From Pardosa pseudoannulata (taxonomy: Eukaryota > Arthropoda > Arachnida > Araneae > Lycosidae), in contig CM063504.1 of assembly GCA_032207245.1 (NCBI GenBank), positions 21,985,065 through 22,049,064 of the forward strand: a DNA stretch of 64,000 nucleotides, read 5' to 3'. This document shows, in pieces, positions 1-10,319 of the stretch. Position 1 is the stretch's first letter. The number at the start of each line of letters is the position of its first letter. The notes beneath the pieces were generated by a model. The model saw nothing but the letters and a program-made list of their open reading frames with translations, was not told where the DNA came from and ran no database searches. A program made the translations under genes and the position numbers.

Positions 1-540
1 TTTGCAGCTTTAAAACCATATAATTAATGAAATACAATCTTTCGACGTTATAAGAATCAAATGCATTTAGGTTTCTACTATACACGATACAACATTTGAA
101 ATTGGGGAAAGAAAATTTGAAAAAAATGTACATGTCTTCAAGAACTTTGTATTTAAAATACGTTGTGGTGTATTTCTAAGAACTTTGAACTATGAAAATA
201 TTTCGTCTAGTTACTATTTCTCTTACTGTTTTCTTTTCAAATACTAAATATCATCTCAAAGATCTGTTAGTTCTCGTGTAGCAAAAAAGGAAATCACAGC
301 TTTCCAAATAAAGCAAAAATGTGTATTTTTTATTTTGAGTTCTCCGTTGATTATAATTTAGCGATTAACGAGAGGAAAATACCAACTAAATATAGAATTC
401 TTCACAATATTTTCGATCACAAGTTTCCGAATTTTAATTAGAATTCTTTAGGGGAAAACTGTATTAGACTAAATAAATATTTCACGTGGTCATATTGTTC
501 GATCTTTTCTTGCATTATAAACAATCCCACTCTTTCAGAA
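1..540. other. AT-rich DNA with no recognised feature
   Basis: No long open frame, RNA gene, tandem repeat or transposon terminus was seen here. The stretch directly precedes the decayed tRNA pair; it could be the decayed 5' flank of that locus, but I could not align it with the flanks of the intact pairs. Confidence 0.5.
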
Positions 541-591
541 TCTACGGGCTGACGTGGGTAACAGATGGTTAATGGGTATCAGTTTTGCGTA

Positions 592-649
592 CTGAAATAG
601 CTCAATATGGAGAGCTTTAGACTAAAGGTTCCTAGTTCGATTGACAGTG
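592..649 (+). pseudogene. tRNA-Phe pseudogene (anticodon loop deleted)
   Basis: Matches the intact tRNA-Phe of 2342-2414 at the D arm (AAATAGCTCA), at GGAGAGC and at the T arm region. About eight bases that contain the GAA anticodon are missing, so ACTAAAGG stands where ACTGAAGATCTAAAGG would be. The T arm and 3' acceptor strand are also altered. It cannot give a functional tRNA. It is followed by a decayed tRNA-Asp in the same order as in the intact pairs, so it is a dead copy of the Phe-Asp unit. Confidence 0.8.
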
Positions 650-667
650 TTCGACGTCTTAATTAAA

Positions 668-739
668 TCCTCGGTAGTATAGTTGTCAGTATCTCTGCCA
701 GTTACGAGGGAGATCAGAGTTCTATTCCACGCCGGGGAG
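668..739 (+). pseudogene. tRNA-Asp pseudogene
   Basis: Aligns over its full 72 nt with the tRNA-Asp at 2425-2496. It keeps TCCTCGGTAGTATAGT at the 5' end and GCCGGGGAG at the 3' end. The anticodon stem and loop are changed (CTGCCAGTTACGAGGG in place of CCGCCTGTCACGCGGG), so the aspartate anticodon GTC reads GTT. The T arm has several substitutions. Stem pairing is disrupted and the copy is probably dead. It lies 18 nt after the end of the tRNA-Phe pseudogene, a spacer slightly longer than the 10 nt of the intact pairs. Confidence 0.8.
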
Positions 740-778
740 AAAATTTTTAATTTCTTTATATACAGTTAAACCTACGTA

Positions 779-1790
779 ACTCGATTTTTTTAAAACTTCA
801 TTGTACTCACTATTAATATCACTTACTTTTTCTCATCCCTGTTTTTCTCTATTATTTTATCTAAAAAACCTCAATATATCGAAATGCTTCAAAATTTGTC
901 GTAATGTTATAAACAGAGTGTAAATATACTGTACAACAATAAGTTTTCCAGTGAAACATCTCTACCATCTCTAAGAAACATCTAATCATTAATTAAAAGG
1001 TTTACTAAAATTGATTTTCCCCTTTGAAATATAGACAATATATTTTTATACGCCTCTCTTTTACTTATTACTATACACGCATACTTTATATATATAGAGA
1101 TTTAATACCAATATATGTATACTTTAACAATTTTATACGCATGAATAACAAAATAGGAAAATTTTGAAATATATATACACAGTGTCACTTTATCCTGCTA
1201 CCATAATGCCATAAAAATGTGACAATTGTGCCTGTACCTGAGTGTGTACAAATATACACAGTGTCTATCACAACGTATACAATATCTATTATATAATCAT
1301 AGATATACATCTTACATAAATATAATATTACATACAGTAAAACGGTTTTCGTCGCTAGAGGGCGACACTAATATGGAAGTGGAATGGTGTAAGAATTTCT
1401 TAGATCTTATGAATCAAAACTGAGTCTGGAAGAACTAATCAAAACTGATCAAAAAATATTGAAACTAATTAAAATTGGTGTTTTGTTTTACTTTCTTGCA
1501 CTCTCTATTAATATCACTTACTTCCTCTCCTCCCTGTTTTTCTCGATTATTTTACCTAAAAAAACTCAATATCTCGAAATTCAAAAATCATTATTCACAA
1601 ATTTTAAGATTTATAATGTAAACTTGAAACTATTCAATTTTTTTTACTTCCTTGCACACTCTATTAATATCACTTACTTCTTCTCCTCCCTGTTTTTCTC
1701 TATTATTTAACTTAAAAACCTCAATATCTCAAAATTGGAAAATCAAAAATCACAAATTTAAAGATTTATAATGTAAAGATATTTTAAGAT
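779..1790. repeat. Dispersed repeat R1, copy A
   Basis: Clearly similar to 8060-8960. Shared blocks include ACATCTCTACCA, ACAGTGTCAC, CTGTACCTGAGTGT, ATTACATACAGTAAAA, GGAAGTGGAATGGTG and TGAATCAAAACTGAGTCT. It holds three short internal repeats with the core CTATTAATATCACTTACTT followed by CCCTGTTTTTCTC (near 810, 1505 and 1662). No terminal inverted repeat, target duplication or coding frame was found, so the class is unknown. The 83-codon frame at 1459-1710 is just two of the internal repeats read through. Confidence 0.75.
1351..1366 (+). promoter_or_regulatory. CTCF-like motif in R1 copy A
   Basis: GTCGCTAGAGGGCGAC resembles the CTCF core in which a C/AG-rich left half is followed by AGRKGGCGC. 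The same site is kept in two R1-related stretches at 8492 and 8901. A position-weight-matrix scan would be needed; binding is inferred only. Confidence 0.4.
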
Positions 1791-1799
1791 ATTTTTTTT

Positions 1800-2341
1800 A
1801 ATTCCCTCAAGACTAATTGAGAATATACTTCCAGTTGTTTCAAACAAAGACACTAACACCCGAAAACCAAGAACAATTAAATAATTCACTTTTATTAAAT
1901 TTAACTTCTTTCCTAATAATTAGATTTAAAATAACAAGTAATTGTGGGATACAAAGCTGAAACATACTACAAGCTGGAGTGAGACAATCCCTGACATTCA
2001 CTGCTTTTTAACTAGAAAAACAAAATTTAATAAAAAAAAAATTATGTAATATATTATACATTAAAAATATTAAATTCAATATTACATACATCTAAAAGTC
2101 TATGAGAAATCTTGTGATATGTTTCAGTTAATATATATCACGTTTGTTTCATAAATGTTGATGAGAAATTAAAATGACTCTAAAAATATGGACAGCGTTG
2201 GTGTAGGATTTTAAAGAATTTGAAAATATTTTTTGTTTAAATCATTTTATTAATTTCTTTCCAACTTTTTCGTACGCAATTTTCCATTATTTCAAAATTA
2301 CAAGGCAAAATGCACATAGGGAATATCAAATAACTACTCGT
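1800..2341. other. AT-rich 5' flank of first tRNA pair
   Basis: No repeat, open frame or transposon end was recognised. The bases just upstream of the tRNA-Phe (CAAATAACTACTCGT) differ from the 5' flanks of the other two intact pairs, so no shared upstream promoter element is evident. tRNA promoters are normally internal. Confidence 0.4.
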
Positions 2342-2414
2342 GCCGAAATAGCTCAGTTGGGAGAGCGTTAGACTGAAGATCTAAAGGTCCCTGGTTCGAT
2401 CCCGGGTTTCGGCA
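2342..2414 (+). tRNA. tRNA-Phe (GAA)
   Basis: A complete 73-nt cytosolic-type tRNA. The acceptor stem GCCGAAA pairs with TTTCGGC and is followed by discriminator A. The D arm contains the A box (TAGCTCAGTTGG), the anticodon GAA is at 2375-2377 with A/G-rich neighbours, and the T arm contains the B box GGTTCGATCCC. There is no intron and no encoded CCA. It reads phenylalanine codons TTC and TTT. The sequence is identical to the copies at 35981-36053 and 59752-59824. It lies 10 nt upstream of tRNA-Asp, with only a run of three T between the two genes, so transcription by RNA polymerase III probably continues into tRNA-Asp. Confidence 0.97.
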
Positions 2415-2424
2415 GCTGTCTTTA

Positions 2425-2496
2425 TCCTCGGTAGTATAGTGGTCAGTATCCCCGCCTGTCACGCGGGAGACCGGGGTTCGATTCCCCGCCGGGGAG
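2425..2496 (+). tRNA. tRNA-Asp (GTC)
   Basis: A complete 72-nt tRNA. The acceptor strand TCCTCGG pairs with CCGGGGA, with one T-G wobble, and is followed by discriminator G. The anticodon is GTC at 2458-2460 in a CCCGC/GCGGG stem. The T arm carries the perfect B box GGTTCGATTCC. There is no intron and no encoded CCA. It decodes GAC and GAT. The sequence is identical to the minus-strand copies at 35899-35970 and 59670-59741. It is the second member of a Phe-Asp unit and carries the T-run terminator just downstream. Confidence 0.97.
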
Positions 2497-2501
2497 GCAT
2501 G

Positions 2502-2505
2502 TTTT
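2502..2505 (+). terminator. Pol III T-run terminator after Phe-Asp pair
   Basis: TTTT begins 6 nt after the 3' end of tRNA-Asp. It is the first run of at least four T downstream of the tRNA-Phe start, which supports one transcript for both tRNAs. Confidence 0.7.
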
Positions 2506-2506
2506 G

Positions 2507-2600
2507 CTTCTCTTATTAATTTAATTTAATTTAAATAATTTAATAATATAATAATTATAATTTAATAATATAAATTTAATTTAATTTAATTTAATCTCTT
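2507..2600. repeat. Low-complexity TTAAT repeats
   Basis: Imperfect repetition of TTTAAT and AATAAT directly 3' of the tRNA pair. No function is evident. Confidence 0.8.
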
Positions 2601-4440
2601 TTTAATTTAATTTTAATTTGCTTCTCTTTTTCTCAATAAAACACATATTTTTTTAAAATTTGTGTCCTTTAAAAGATTTTTAATACATTACATCTAAATC
2701 TTTCTTTAGGTTTTTGTTTTAAAAAAATATAGTATGTACTCATTTAAGATTATAAACAATCAATACAGTTTTATAAAATCAAATTATTTTAATTAATAGT
2801 CTATAACTATTTTAAAATATCAAATTATCAACAAATTTTAAAATAACAATTTTATTTCTAAATGCTAAAACTCGCATGGATTGAAGTCTGGAGATTGGGA
2901 TGACCTAGTGTTAGGAATGATGTTCTTCTGTAAAGCAATTTTTGCGAACTTTCTTGAAAGGAAGGCTAATTTGCGGTGGAACTTTTGGATTTTGGCTTTG
3001 GGGTCATTTGAAATATCCAGTAAGTCTTGATAAATCAAGAATTATACCTAATCTGAAAACAGCATTTCCCGACATACTCTCAGCATCTCCCTGGACACAC
3101 TACGGTCAACTTTGGAACATGCTATCTTGCGATTTCAAATAGTAGCTGAAAATGATAGCCATCATATTGAATATGCCTTGTTGTAACGAAATTTTTTAAC
3201 TACAGTATATGTTGGCTAAATATATAATTCGTTATAGAACGCTCTCTAGTGGTGAAGTTTATAACTCTTTTTTTTAAATTGTTTCAAACTAATTCCCATC
3301 TTTTCCTTATATTCTACACGACTTTTCATAAATTTCTGAATAATAGTTTTAATTGTAGACAGCACTAAAGTAAGGGAGGTTATAGATACTAACCTTTCGG
3401 CCATCGTCCGACCATCTAGAAAGAAATTAACAACCAGTTTCAATATATTTTCGTGGCAAATTTCACTTTTTACAGCAGTAGACATTTTTATTTAATTTTT
3501 ATCATCCTTTGAGAATTTTGGGGAATTAATGTGGAAGAAAGTTTAGTAAGAATGTGTATACGAGTATATACTCAGTTATGTGCATGCAATATATATTTAA
3601 AATTTAACCTAAAACCATCTAAATTAATTTTTCCAACTTTAATTCAATATTATTATGAAGAAAAGAACTCCAATGCACGAGTACAATATTTTCCGCTTTC
3701 CCATCAATAAAACCTTAATTTGTAATTTATTTCCTTTCTATATTTCCAATTACCTGGAATTTTGCATGAAGCAATCATAACCTGAGTGCTGATTTAGCAA
3801 TTATGTGTGACTAACTGACAAGCTAACAAGCCATACTGAGTTTACATCTTAAATAAGGTTATGGATATTCCATACATGCATAAAACTGCCTGTGAAACGC
3901 GCCATGTGAATAGTTTTTCCCTATAGCAGTTTATATTGATTACCAGGTGTCAGTTCTGGCCTGTAAGGAATCCATTATAAAGAAATAAAAATTTATGATG
4001 TATAAAATGTAAATTTGATTCACGAGAGTTTGTCCCATGTAGGCAGTCATCACCAAAGTATCGATTTTGCTTAAATGTAATAATTTTCTTGACATTAGCA
4101 GTTATATACTTAAATAATAAGACAATATGTAGCAACTTCACGAACTACTATAAAGCCCCTCCCATTCATTTTCATGCTTACAACAGCCAATAAACAATAA
4201 ACTGCCCTTCCGTTTGAAACTAAAGCCAGAATTGTCATAAATTGAGTATTTGTTCTACTGCGTGAAATGGCCTTATACTTTCTTGTAATAGTCAATAAAC
4301 TTACATTAAATTATATATTAAAATTATTTATTGAAAATTTATAAGTAGGTTATTCGGTTTGTGTTCTGAGCGCTTGTGTTACGGCGATATTGAAGAAAAC
4401 GAGTGTTATATTACAAGAACTGATTGGAATGAACACTAAC
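2601..4440. other. Unique-looking DNA without recognised gene
   Basis: Short open frames at 2942-3142 (+), 3246-3485 (-), 3950-4141 (-) and 4110-4295 (-) show no familiar motif, signal peptide or conserved context. No transposon terminus was found. Confidence 0.45.
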
Positions 4441-4446
4441 GAAGAA

Positions 4447-4516
4447 CTAAGCAGTTGAGTCTCACGTGTGAATTCGAACTCACGTGCATTCGAGCGACAT
4501 GAACATCACTGCTTAG
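4447..4516. other. 70-bp unit with 9-bp inverted ends
   Basis: CTAAGCAGT at 4447-4455 is the exact reverse complement of ACTGCTTAG at 4508-4516. Between them lie two CACGTG sequences around GAATTCGAAC. On the minus strand the interior has a B-box-like GAGTTCGAATTC, but the T stem does not sit next to the acceptor-like stem, so this is not a regular tRNA. It may be a tRNA-derived remnant or a small foldback. Confidence 0.35.
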
Positions 4517-4870
4517 AACATTCTGTATCTAAGCAATATGTTTTGTATTCTGCTGTTACCTATTTTAAAATAACAGTACACATAAGGTAAAATAAAAATG
4601 TAATAAAACGAGTTAGTGATAAGGGCAATCGTGCTGTTTGGCCCTTCTAGGCATAAATTAAAACCAAGCACTATCATGATGATTTTTTTAATACCTCTGG
4701 AATTTAAATGGTTAAGGTGCAGTTAATAAAAATATATCAGCTATTATGGCTTTAGAGAGACATGATTGTGATATTTCCTGCTCTATGGATCATCGCAAAA
4801 AAGTTTTTAATAGCTTTTCCAATTTCATAGAAATATACCTCACAGGATGAGGCTTTAGAGTAGTTGCCTA
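4517..4870. other. Unique-looking spacer
   Basis: No feature was recognised up to the Helitron 5' end. The last base, A4870, forms the left half of the AT target of the Helitron. Confidence 0.4.
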
Positions 4871-5998
4871 TCTATATATATAAAAATGAATTTGTGTCTG
4901 TCTGTTCGTACTCGATAGACTCAAAAACCATGCATCCAATCGCTGTGAAAATTTCAGAAATTCTTAGGTATATCCCTAGGAAGGTTTTTGTAAATTTTTT
5001 ATGCTCGAAATCCATTCCTTTCCCCCTTTTCGAGCATTTCATGTCATTATTCCAAACATTATTTTCCCCGGTTAAATGCAAACGGTTAATTTTTTAATTT
5101 ATCGCATCATAAGTAAGTGAAAGAAGCAAGATTTCTAGCAATGTGACGTCACTTCAAGTAATTGTTTTAAACGCAGGTTTCCCCGGTTAAAAGCAGGAGA
5201 TTAAAATTTTTAATTTATCACATAATAAATAGTGGAAAGTGATATTTTTCTATCCTTATGACGTCATTCCTTCAAATATCTCACTTATTCATTTTTTATT
5301 TTATATTATTTAAACATCGTCTGCGTAGTATTCATTCGATTTGACCTGGAAATTTAGATATAAAGTGATTAACTTTCATTTCTATGTGACTCAAATTATA
5401 GCATTTTTATATGAGAACTAATTTTATATTTAATCCTTGGTTAATTTTTCAGTTACAATGAAATGTTTATCAACAATATTCTAACAACAAAAAGTACAAA
5501 TTTCAGTGACTCTGATGAGCAAATAAAAACCTATCATTTTTTTATAGTTATCTTCATATTCATATGGTAGTCAATATGAATGCGTGTTACTGTTTCATAC
5601 AAAACTATGTGGTATGTCATAAATTTCCTTAATTTTGGAAAACATTCATTACTACCAACAAAATTAGCACTGTTGCTATCAAAACCTTTGCTTCCTACCA
5701 CGTAATATGGCAAGATCTATTAACGTTACTAATCAGCGTACAGTAGTAATGCAGTAATGTAATTTAGGGTTAAACTTATATTTTACCATAAAAAAAGTTT
5801 GAACAACTTTAATATAAGTCACAAATTCGAACATAAAAACTGAATATTGTTATAATACACTTATAATAGAAATATATAAATATGCCAATGACTCGAACTG
5901 AACTGTGACGAATTTAGAGAGTTATTCATGAAAAAAAAATATTTGTTTAAAAGTAATATATTAAGTTTACCGCAGCGAAGCACGGGCAAACTTGCTAG
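4871..5998 (+). mobile_element. Non-autonomous Helitron 1
   Basis: The 5' end is TCTATATATATAAAAATGAA followed by TTTGTGTCTGTCTGTTCG, a type of start common in arthropod Helitrons. The 3' end is CGCAGCGAAGCACGGG, an imperfect short hairpin, then CAAACTTG and the terminal CTAG. It lies between A4870 and T5999, as expected for insertion into an AT dinucleotide. At 1128 bp it has no frame for a Rep/helicase protein, so it must have been mobilised in trans. Its inside has two related segments, each with a CCCCGGTTAAA block and a TGACGT block near 5070-5160 and 5180-5270. Parts of it match Helitron 2 at 16942-18074. Confidence 0.85.
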
Positions 5999-6237
5999 TA
6001 TTTTATAAAAATAAAAATGGAGGTTGTAAGTGTCTAACCGATGGAGATTCAAGGTTAAATCTAAATAACTCAAGGCCCGTTATATAACATTTACTACAAA
6101 GCATCGGGTTCATCCTTCCCATTAGTTGATATTTTGTGTATTTATAAACTAAATAAGTTGTGTGAAGTTCATATTTCATGTCGATTTAACAAATAATAAA
6201 ATCTATACAGATGAACATATCTTTTTACAATTTATTT

Positions 6238-6242
<5 letters not shown>

Positions 6243-6302
<60 letters not shown>
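6243..6302. repeat. (CA)n(TA)n microsatellite
   Basis: A run of CA dinucleotides changes into a run of TA. It creates a spurious THTHTHYIYIYI peptide in the plus strand. The equivalent place in unit 2 (7114-7145) has a shorter version. Confidence 0.95.
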
Positions 6303-6310
<8 letters not shown>

Positions 6311-6826
6311 ACCTAAAATTCCTGTTGAAGTAAGTTGTTCTGTGTCAGTTGTCAAAACCACATATAATATTGATGAACTTGAAAAAAAATCAACTATTAT
6401 GTGACAAGGGATCTACATAAAGCCAAAAACGTTTGGGAACCTAGGCGTTAGAAAAATCCATATCTTGTACTGTTTTAGATAATTATTTGGCGATGTAATG
6501 CCATTTATTAGGTTCTTTTTTCAACATATATTGATAAAAAAAAAAGAAAATTAGAAAAAAAAAATTGTGTTATATTGCCTGATGCTTGATGAATCTAATT
6601 CTCTGCTTATGAACCTTAGCAAAAAAATTTTTTTAAACTAAAGGGCAAATTAAATTTTTTTACATCAAGCGTCTTTAAAAGCTTTCTAATTATGAAATAA
6701 TATTTTTGAAACTGTAACTCCAGCTACAATATGTTAGCATAATATTACAATCAGGTATTAAAAAATGATTTTATTTGTTTATTTTCTTCACGTTCCAATA
6801 AAACGTTACATTGTGCTAGTTTATCC

Positions 6827-6842
6827 CCACTAGATGGCGCCA
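6827..6842 (+). promoter_or_regulatory. CTCF-like motif in duplication unit 1
   Basis: CCACTAGATGGCGCCA fits the bilaterian CTCF core, including the AGATGGCGC form used in Drosophila. It is kept exactly in unit 2. Binding is inferred. Confidence 0.5.
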
Positions 6843-6990
6843 TATAAGTTGCTTTAACGTTTAAATTTCTTTCCCTAAGTCATATTTACGTATATTTTAA
6901 GTATGGAAGTTTATTAAAACAATTAAAATAATGCAAAATCTGCCATTTTATATATATATTTATAAATTTAAATCTTTTTTACGGTAATGT

Positions 6991-7846
6991 CCCATTAGTT
7001 GAGTTTTTGTGTACTTATAAACTATATAAGTAGAATAAAATTCATATTTCATGTCGATTTAATAGATAAAAAAATATATACAATTGAACATATCTTTTTC
7101 ACTTTATTTTTTACACACACACACACATATATATATACATGTATGTATTTTCAATTTAGGTAAAATCCCTGTTGAAGCGAGTTGTTCTGTGTCAGCTGTG
7201 CAAAACACATTTAATGTCGATGAATTTGAAAAAGATTGAACTATAAGGTAACAAGGGATCTACGTAAAGTTAAAAAATTAAAAGTGATTTATGGGTCAAA
7301 AACTTTTGGGAACTTATAAGTTAGTAAATCCTGTATTTTGAACCGTTTTTGATATTTATTTGGCAATGTAACGCCATCTATTAGGTTATTTTTTACAACG
7401 TATATTGATAAAGAAAAATTGTTATATTGCCTGATGTTTGGTGAATCTAATTCTCTGCTTTTGAACTGTAGCAGAAATTGTCTAAAACTTTCATCTAAGG
7501 CACTAGATGAAAATATTTTTCATCTAGTGTCTTTAAAAGCCTTTGAATTATGAAATAATATTTTTGACACTGTAACTGCAGATACAATATGTTAGCATCA
7601 TATTACAAGCAGATATAAAAGAATGTTTTTTATTTGTTTATTTTCTTCATGCTCCAATAAAACGTTACATTGTGCTAGTTTATCCCCACTAGATGGCGCC
7701 ATATAAGTTGCTTTAACGTTTAGATTTCTTTCCCTACGTTATATTTACGTATAATTGAAGTATGACAGTTTATTAAAACAATAAAAAGAATGCTAAATAT
7801 ACCGTTTTTTAGATATGTTTATAAATTCAAATCTTTAATGTGATAA
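6991..7846. repeat. Tandem duplication, unit 2
   Basis: Diverged copy of 6118-6990 in the same orientation. Substitutions and small indels are scattered along it, but the motif at 7686-7701 is unchanged. A further fragment of the same family (TTAAAACAATAAAAATAATG) lies near 8097. Confidence 0.85.
7686..7701 (+). promoter_or_regulatory. CTCF-like motif in duplication unit 2
   Basis: CCACTAGATGGCGCCA is identical to the site in unit 1 and has the same orientation. Confidence 0.5.
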
Positions 7847-7877
7847 AATTTGAAATTATTACAAATTTCTGACTTTA

Positions 7878-7890
7878 TATATATACATAC

Positions 7891-7940
<50 letters not shown>
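7878..7940. repeat. (TACA)n/(TA)n microsatellite
   Basis: Five TACA repeats pass into a long TA run. It separates the tandem duplication from R1 copy B. Confidence 0.95.
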
Positions 7941-8491
7941 TGAGAAAAGCTTTTTTGTGTTACATGAAATTTGAAAGAAAAGAAATTGTCTCTAAAGATA
8001 CATTTTTAGCTTTTTAATGCTTTAATTTTTATTATATAAGTTAATATTTTTTGCTTTCAATTTTGTCGTAATGGTGTAAACACACACAATGTAAATTAAA
8101 ACAATAAAAATAATGCAAAATCTAGTGTTAGATATATTTATAAATGTGCAACAACAAACTTTCCCGTGAGACATCTCTACCAGTTCATTCTAAGAAATAT
8201 CTAATTCTCAATTGAAGGTTTTACTAATATTGGCTTTCACCTTTTAATATAAGCAATATATTTTTTCAGGCTTCTCTTTTATTTCTTATTTAAATATATA
8301 TACACAGTGTCACATTATTATGCTACCATAATATCATAATAATGTGACATTTGTATATACCTGTACCTGAGTGTATTCAAGTATACACAGTATCTATCAC
8401 AACGTATATACGCATACAATATCACTTTAATACATACATCATACATATACATCTTACATAAATGTAATATTACATACAGTAAAATGGTTTT

Positions 8492-8510
8492 CGCCGCTAG
8501 AGGGCGCCAC
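8492..8510 (+). promoter_or_regulatory. CTCF-like motif in R1 copy B
   Basis: CGCCGCTAGAGGGCGCCAC is a stronger CTCF-core match than the copy A site, with GGCGCC intact. Same orientation as the other sites in the first 15 kb. Confidence 0.45.
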
Positions 8511-8900
8511 TAATACGGAAGTGGAATGGTGAACGAATTTCTTAGATCCTATGAATCAAAACTGAGTCTCGAACCACTAATCAAAACTGATTAAAAACAT
8601 TGAAACTAATCAAAACTGTTGTTTTTTTTACTTACTTGCACACACTATTAATATCACTTACTTCCTCTCCTCCCTGTTTTTCTCGATTATTTTACCTAAA
8701 AAACATCATTATCTCGAAATTCCAAAATCATTATTCACAAATTTAAAGACTTATAATGTAATCTTGAAACTAATCAAAATTGCTGTTTCTTTACTTCCTT
8801 GCACTCTCTATTAATAACACTTACTTCCTCTCACTTTATTACATACATCATACATATACATCGTATATAAATGTAATATTACATATAGCACTACGGTTTT

Positions 8901-8918
8901 CGTCGCTAGAGGGCGACA
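8901..8918 (+). promoter_or_regulatory. CTCF-like motif in duplicated R1 segment
   Basis: CGTCGCTAGAGGGCGACA matches the site at 1351 and is followed, as there, by the GGAAGTGGAAT block. Confidence 0.4.
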
Positions 8919-8960
8919 CTAGTACGGAAGTGGAATAGTGAAAGCATTTCTTATATGAAT

Positions 8961-9388
8961 CACAACTAATTCTAGAAGCTAGAAGTCAGTAAGTCAGAAA
9001 GATTGTATATTTTAAGCATGTGTTTAAGCCTAGTTGTGTAAATGTAATGTGACACACAACCAAATTGACAAAAGTGTTTTACTGACTCACTTGCATATAG
9101 TTATATTTATTATAAGATGGCGTTAATCAACACATCAATCCCTCTCAATTGTCATAATTGAAAATAATCTCCGACCTAATGAATGGTATCAGAATTATTC
9201 TAAAAAAATATCGTTATTTGAACGCTTAAAAATCACGTGTTGTTTCTCTAAACACATTCTCCTGACAGTATTTCCGTCCTTAACATGACGTACATACAAT
9301 AGATATTTAGTCTTTTTGACAATCTACCCCAATCTTTCATTTAATTTCGCAACTTTTCAAAATAAAACTTTTGAATGTTATTAAGTAG
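8961..9388. other. Unique-looking spacer
   Basis: No gene or transposon end was recognised. AAGATGGCG near 9115 resembles half a CTCF core but lacks the left part. Confidence 0.4.
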
Positions 9389-9392
9389 TTAA

Positions 9393-10315
9393 GGTATCCG
9401 TCTACATTGAAAACATAATTTTTTTTGCCAAAAATCATAATTTTCTTTTTATTTCTCTATTGTAAAATTTCAACTTTTAAGCTTCTAAATCTGTTTTTGT
9501 TTTGTCTCTAAGGCATTTTAAAGAAAAGTTACAGCTGTCAAAACAAAACGGAAGTAGCGAATTCGGAACCGGAAGTTGTGCATTTAAAACCTTTTAAAGA
9601 GCATTTTGTGGACAAAACTTTTTAAATTTTCATGACGATTATTTTAGACATTTTTCTAGTATTTTTAATAATCAGCAACTTGGCAATTAGAAAGTTTTGA
9701 AGCAAGAAAGTGTGGGGAATTTTAAGCATGTATTTTAATTTTTTAATAGTTAAAGTTGCTTTCATAAACTTCAAATGCGTTTTTCTCAGAACGGTATTTT
9801 TAATAAATTGTTGAAACTTGAAATGTGATTTCTCAAAAAGTTCTTAAAATATTTTGTTGAAAATTATTATGACTGCTTTTGATTGTATTTACTAGTGAAT
9901 GACCTAAAAGCTTTAAATTTGGATCATTTTTAATGATGTTACACTCATAGTTAGATATAAAGGTAATGAAAATTCGTTAAAAATTCAAAGTATGATTTTG
10001 GAGGACCATAATTTTTTACCAAATGTAAATTAAGCAAAGATTTTAGGTGATTCACTAGTCCAGTGTATAAGAAATGTGTTGCATCAAAAAAAAATATTGA
10101 AATAGTTTAATTTATTAAAAAATTAGACCTTTTGAAAAAACCAGATTTTTTATTAAATTTTCTTTATTTATTTGAAATTTTACAAAACATTCTGCAGAAA
10201 TAAATTTTTTAAGTGCAATTCTCTATGATAATATAAAAAATAAATCTAAAATTGTAAAAACCTGAACTAGTTTTTACGTTTAAAGAAAAAAATTCTCCGA
10301 ACGTAGACGGATACC
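9393..10315. mobile_element. Terminal-inverted-repeat element (TTAA or TA target)
   Basis: The left end GGTATCCGTCTAC and the right end GTAGACGGATACC are perfect inverted repeats of 13 bp. Both sides are flanked by TTAA (9389-9392 and 10316-10319). This suits a piggyBac-type TTAA duplication; a TA duplication with a longer inverted repeat is also possible because TTAA is itself a palindrome. No transposase frame is present in the 923 bp, so it is a non-autonomous element. Confidence 0.85.
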
Positions 10316-10319
10316 TTAA

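Larger units (their letters stand above)
6118..6990. repeat. Tandem duplication, unit 1 (0.87 kb)
   Basis: Begins with CCCATTAGTTGA and is repeated from 6991. The two units share a (CA)n/(TA)n microsatellite at the same place, CTGTTGAAG with GTTGTTCTGTGTCAG, GACACTGTAACTS-like text, AAAACGTTACATTGTGCTAG and the CTCF-like site. Spacing between equal points is about 860-873 bp. No coding frame is shared, so this is a noncoding segmental tandem duplication. Confidence 0.85.
8060..8960. repeat. Dispersed repeat R1, copy B plus extra segment
   Basis: Homologous to copy A (779-1790) in the same order. After the CTATTAATATCACTTACTT blocks the segment with TACATATACATC, the CTCF-like site and GGAAGTGGAATRGTG appears a second time (about 8840-8950), so part of the repeat is duplicated here. 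Confidence 0.75.
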
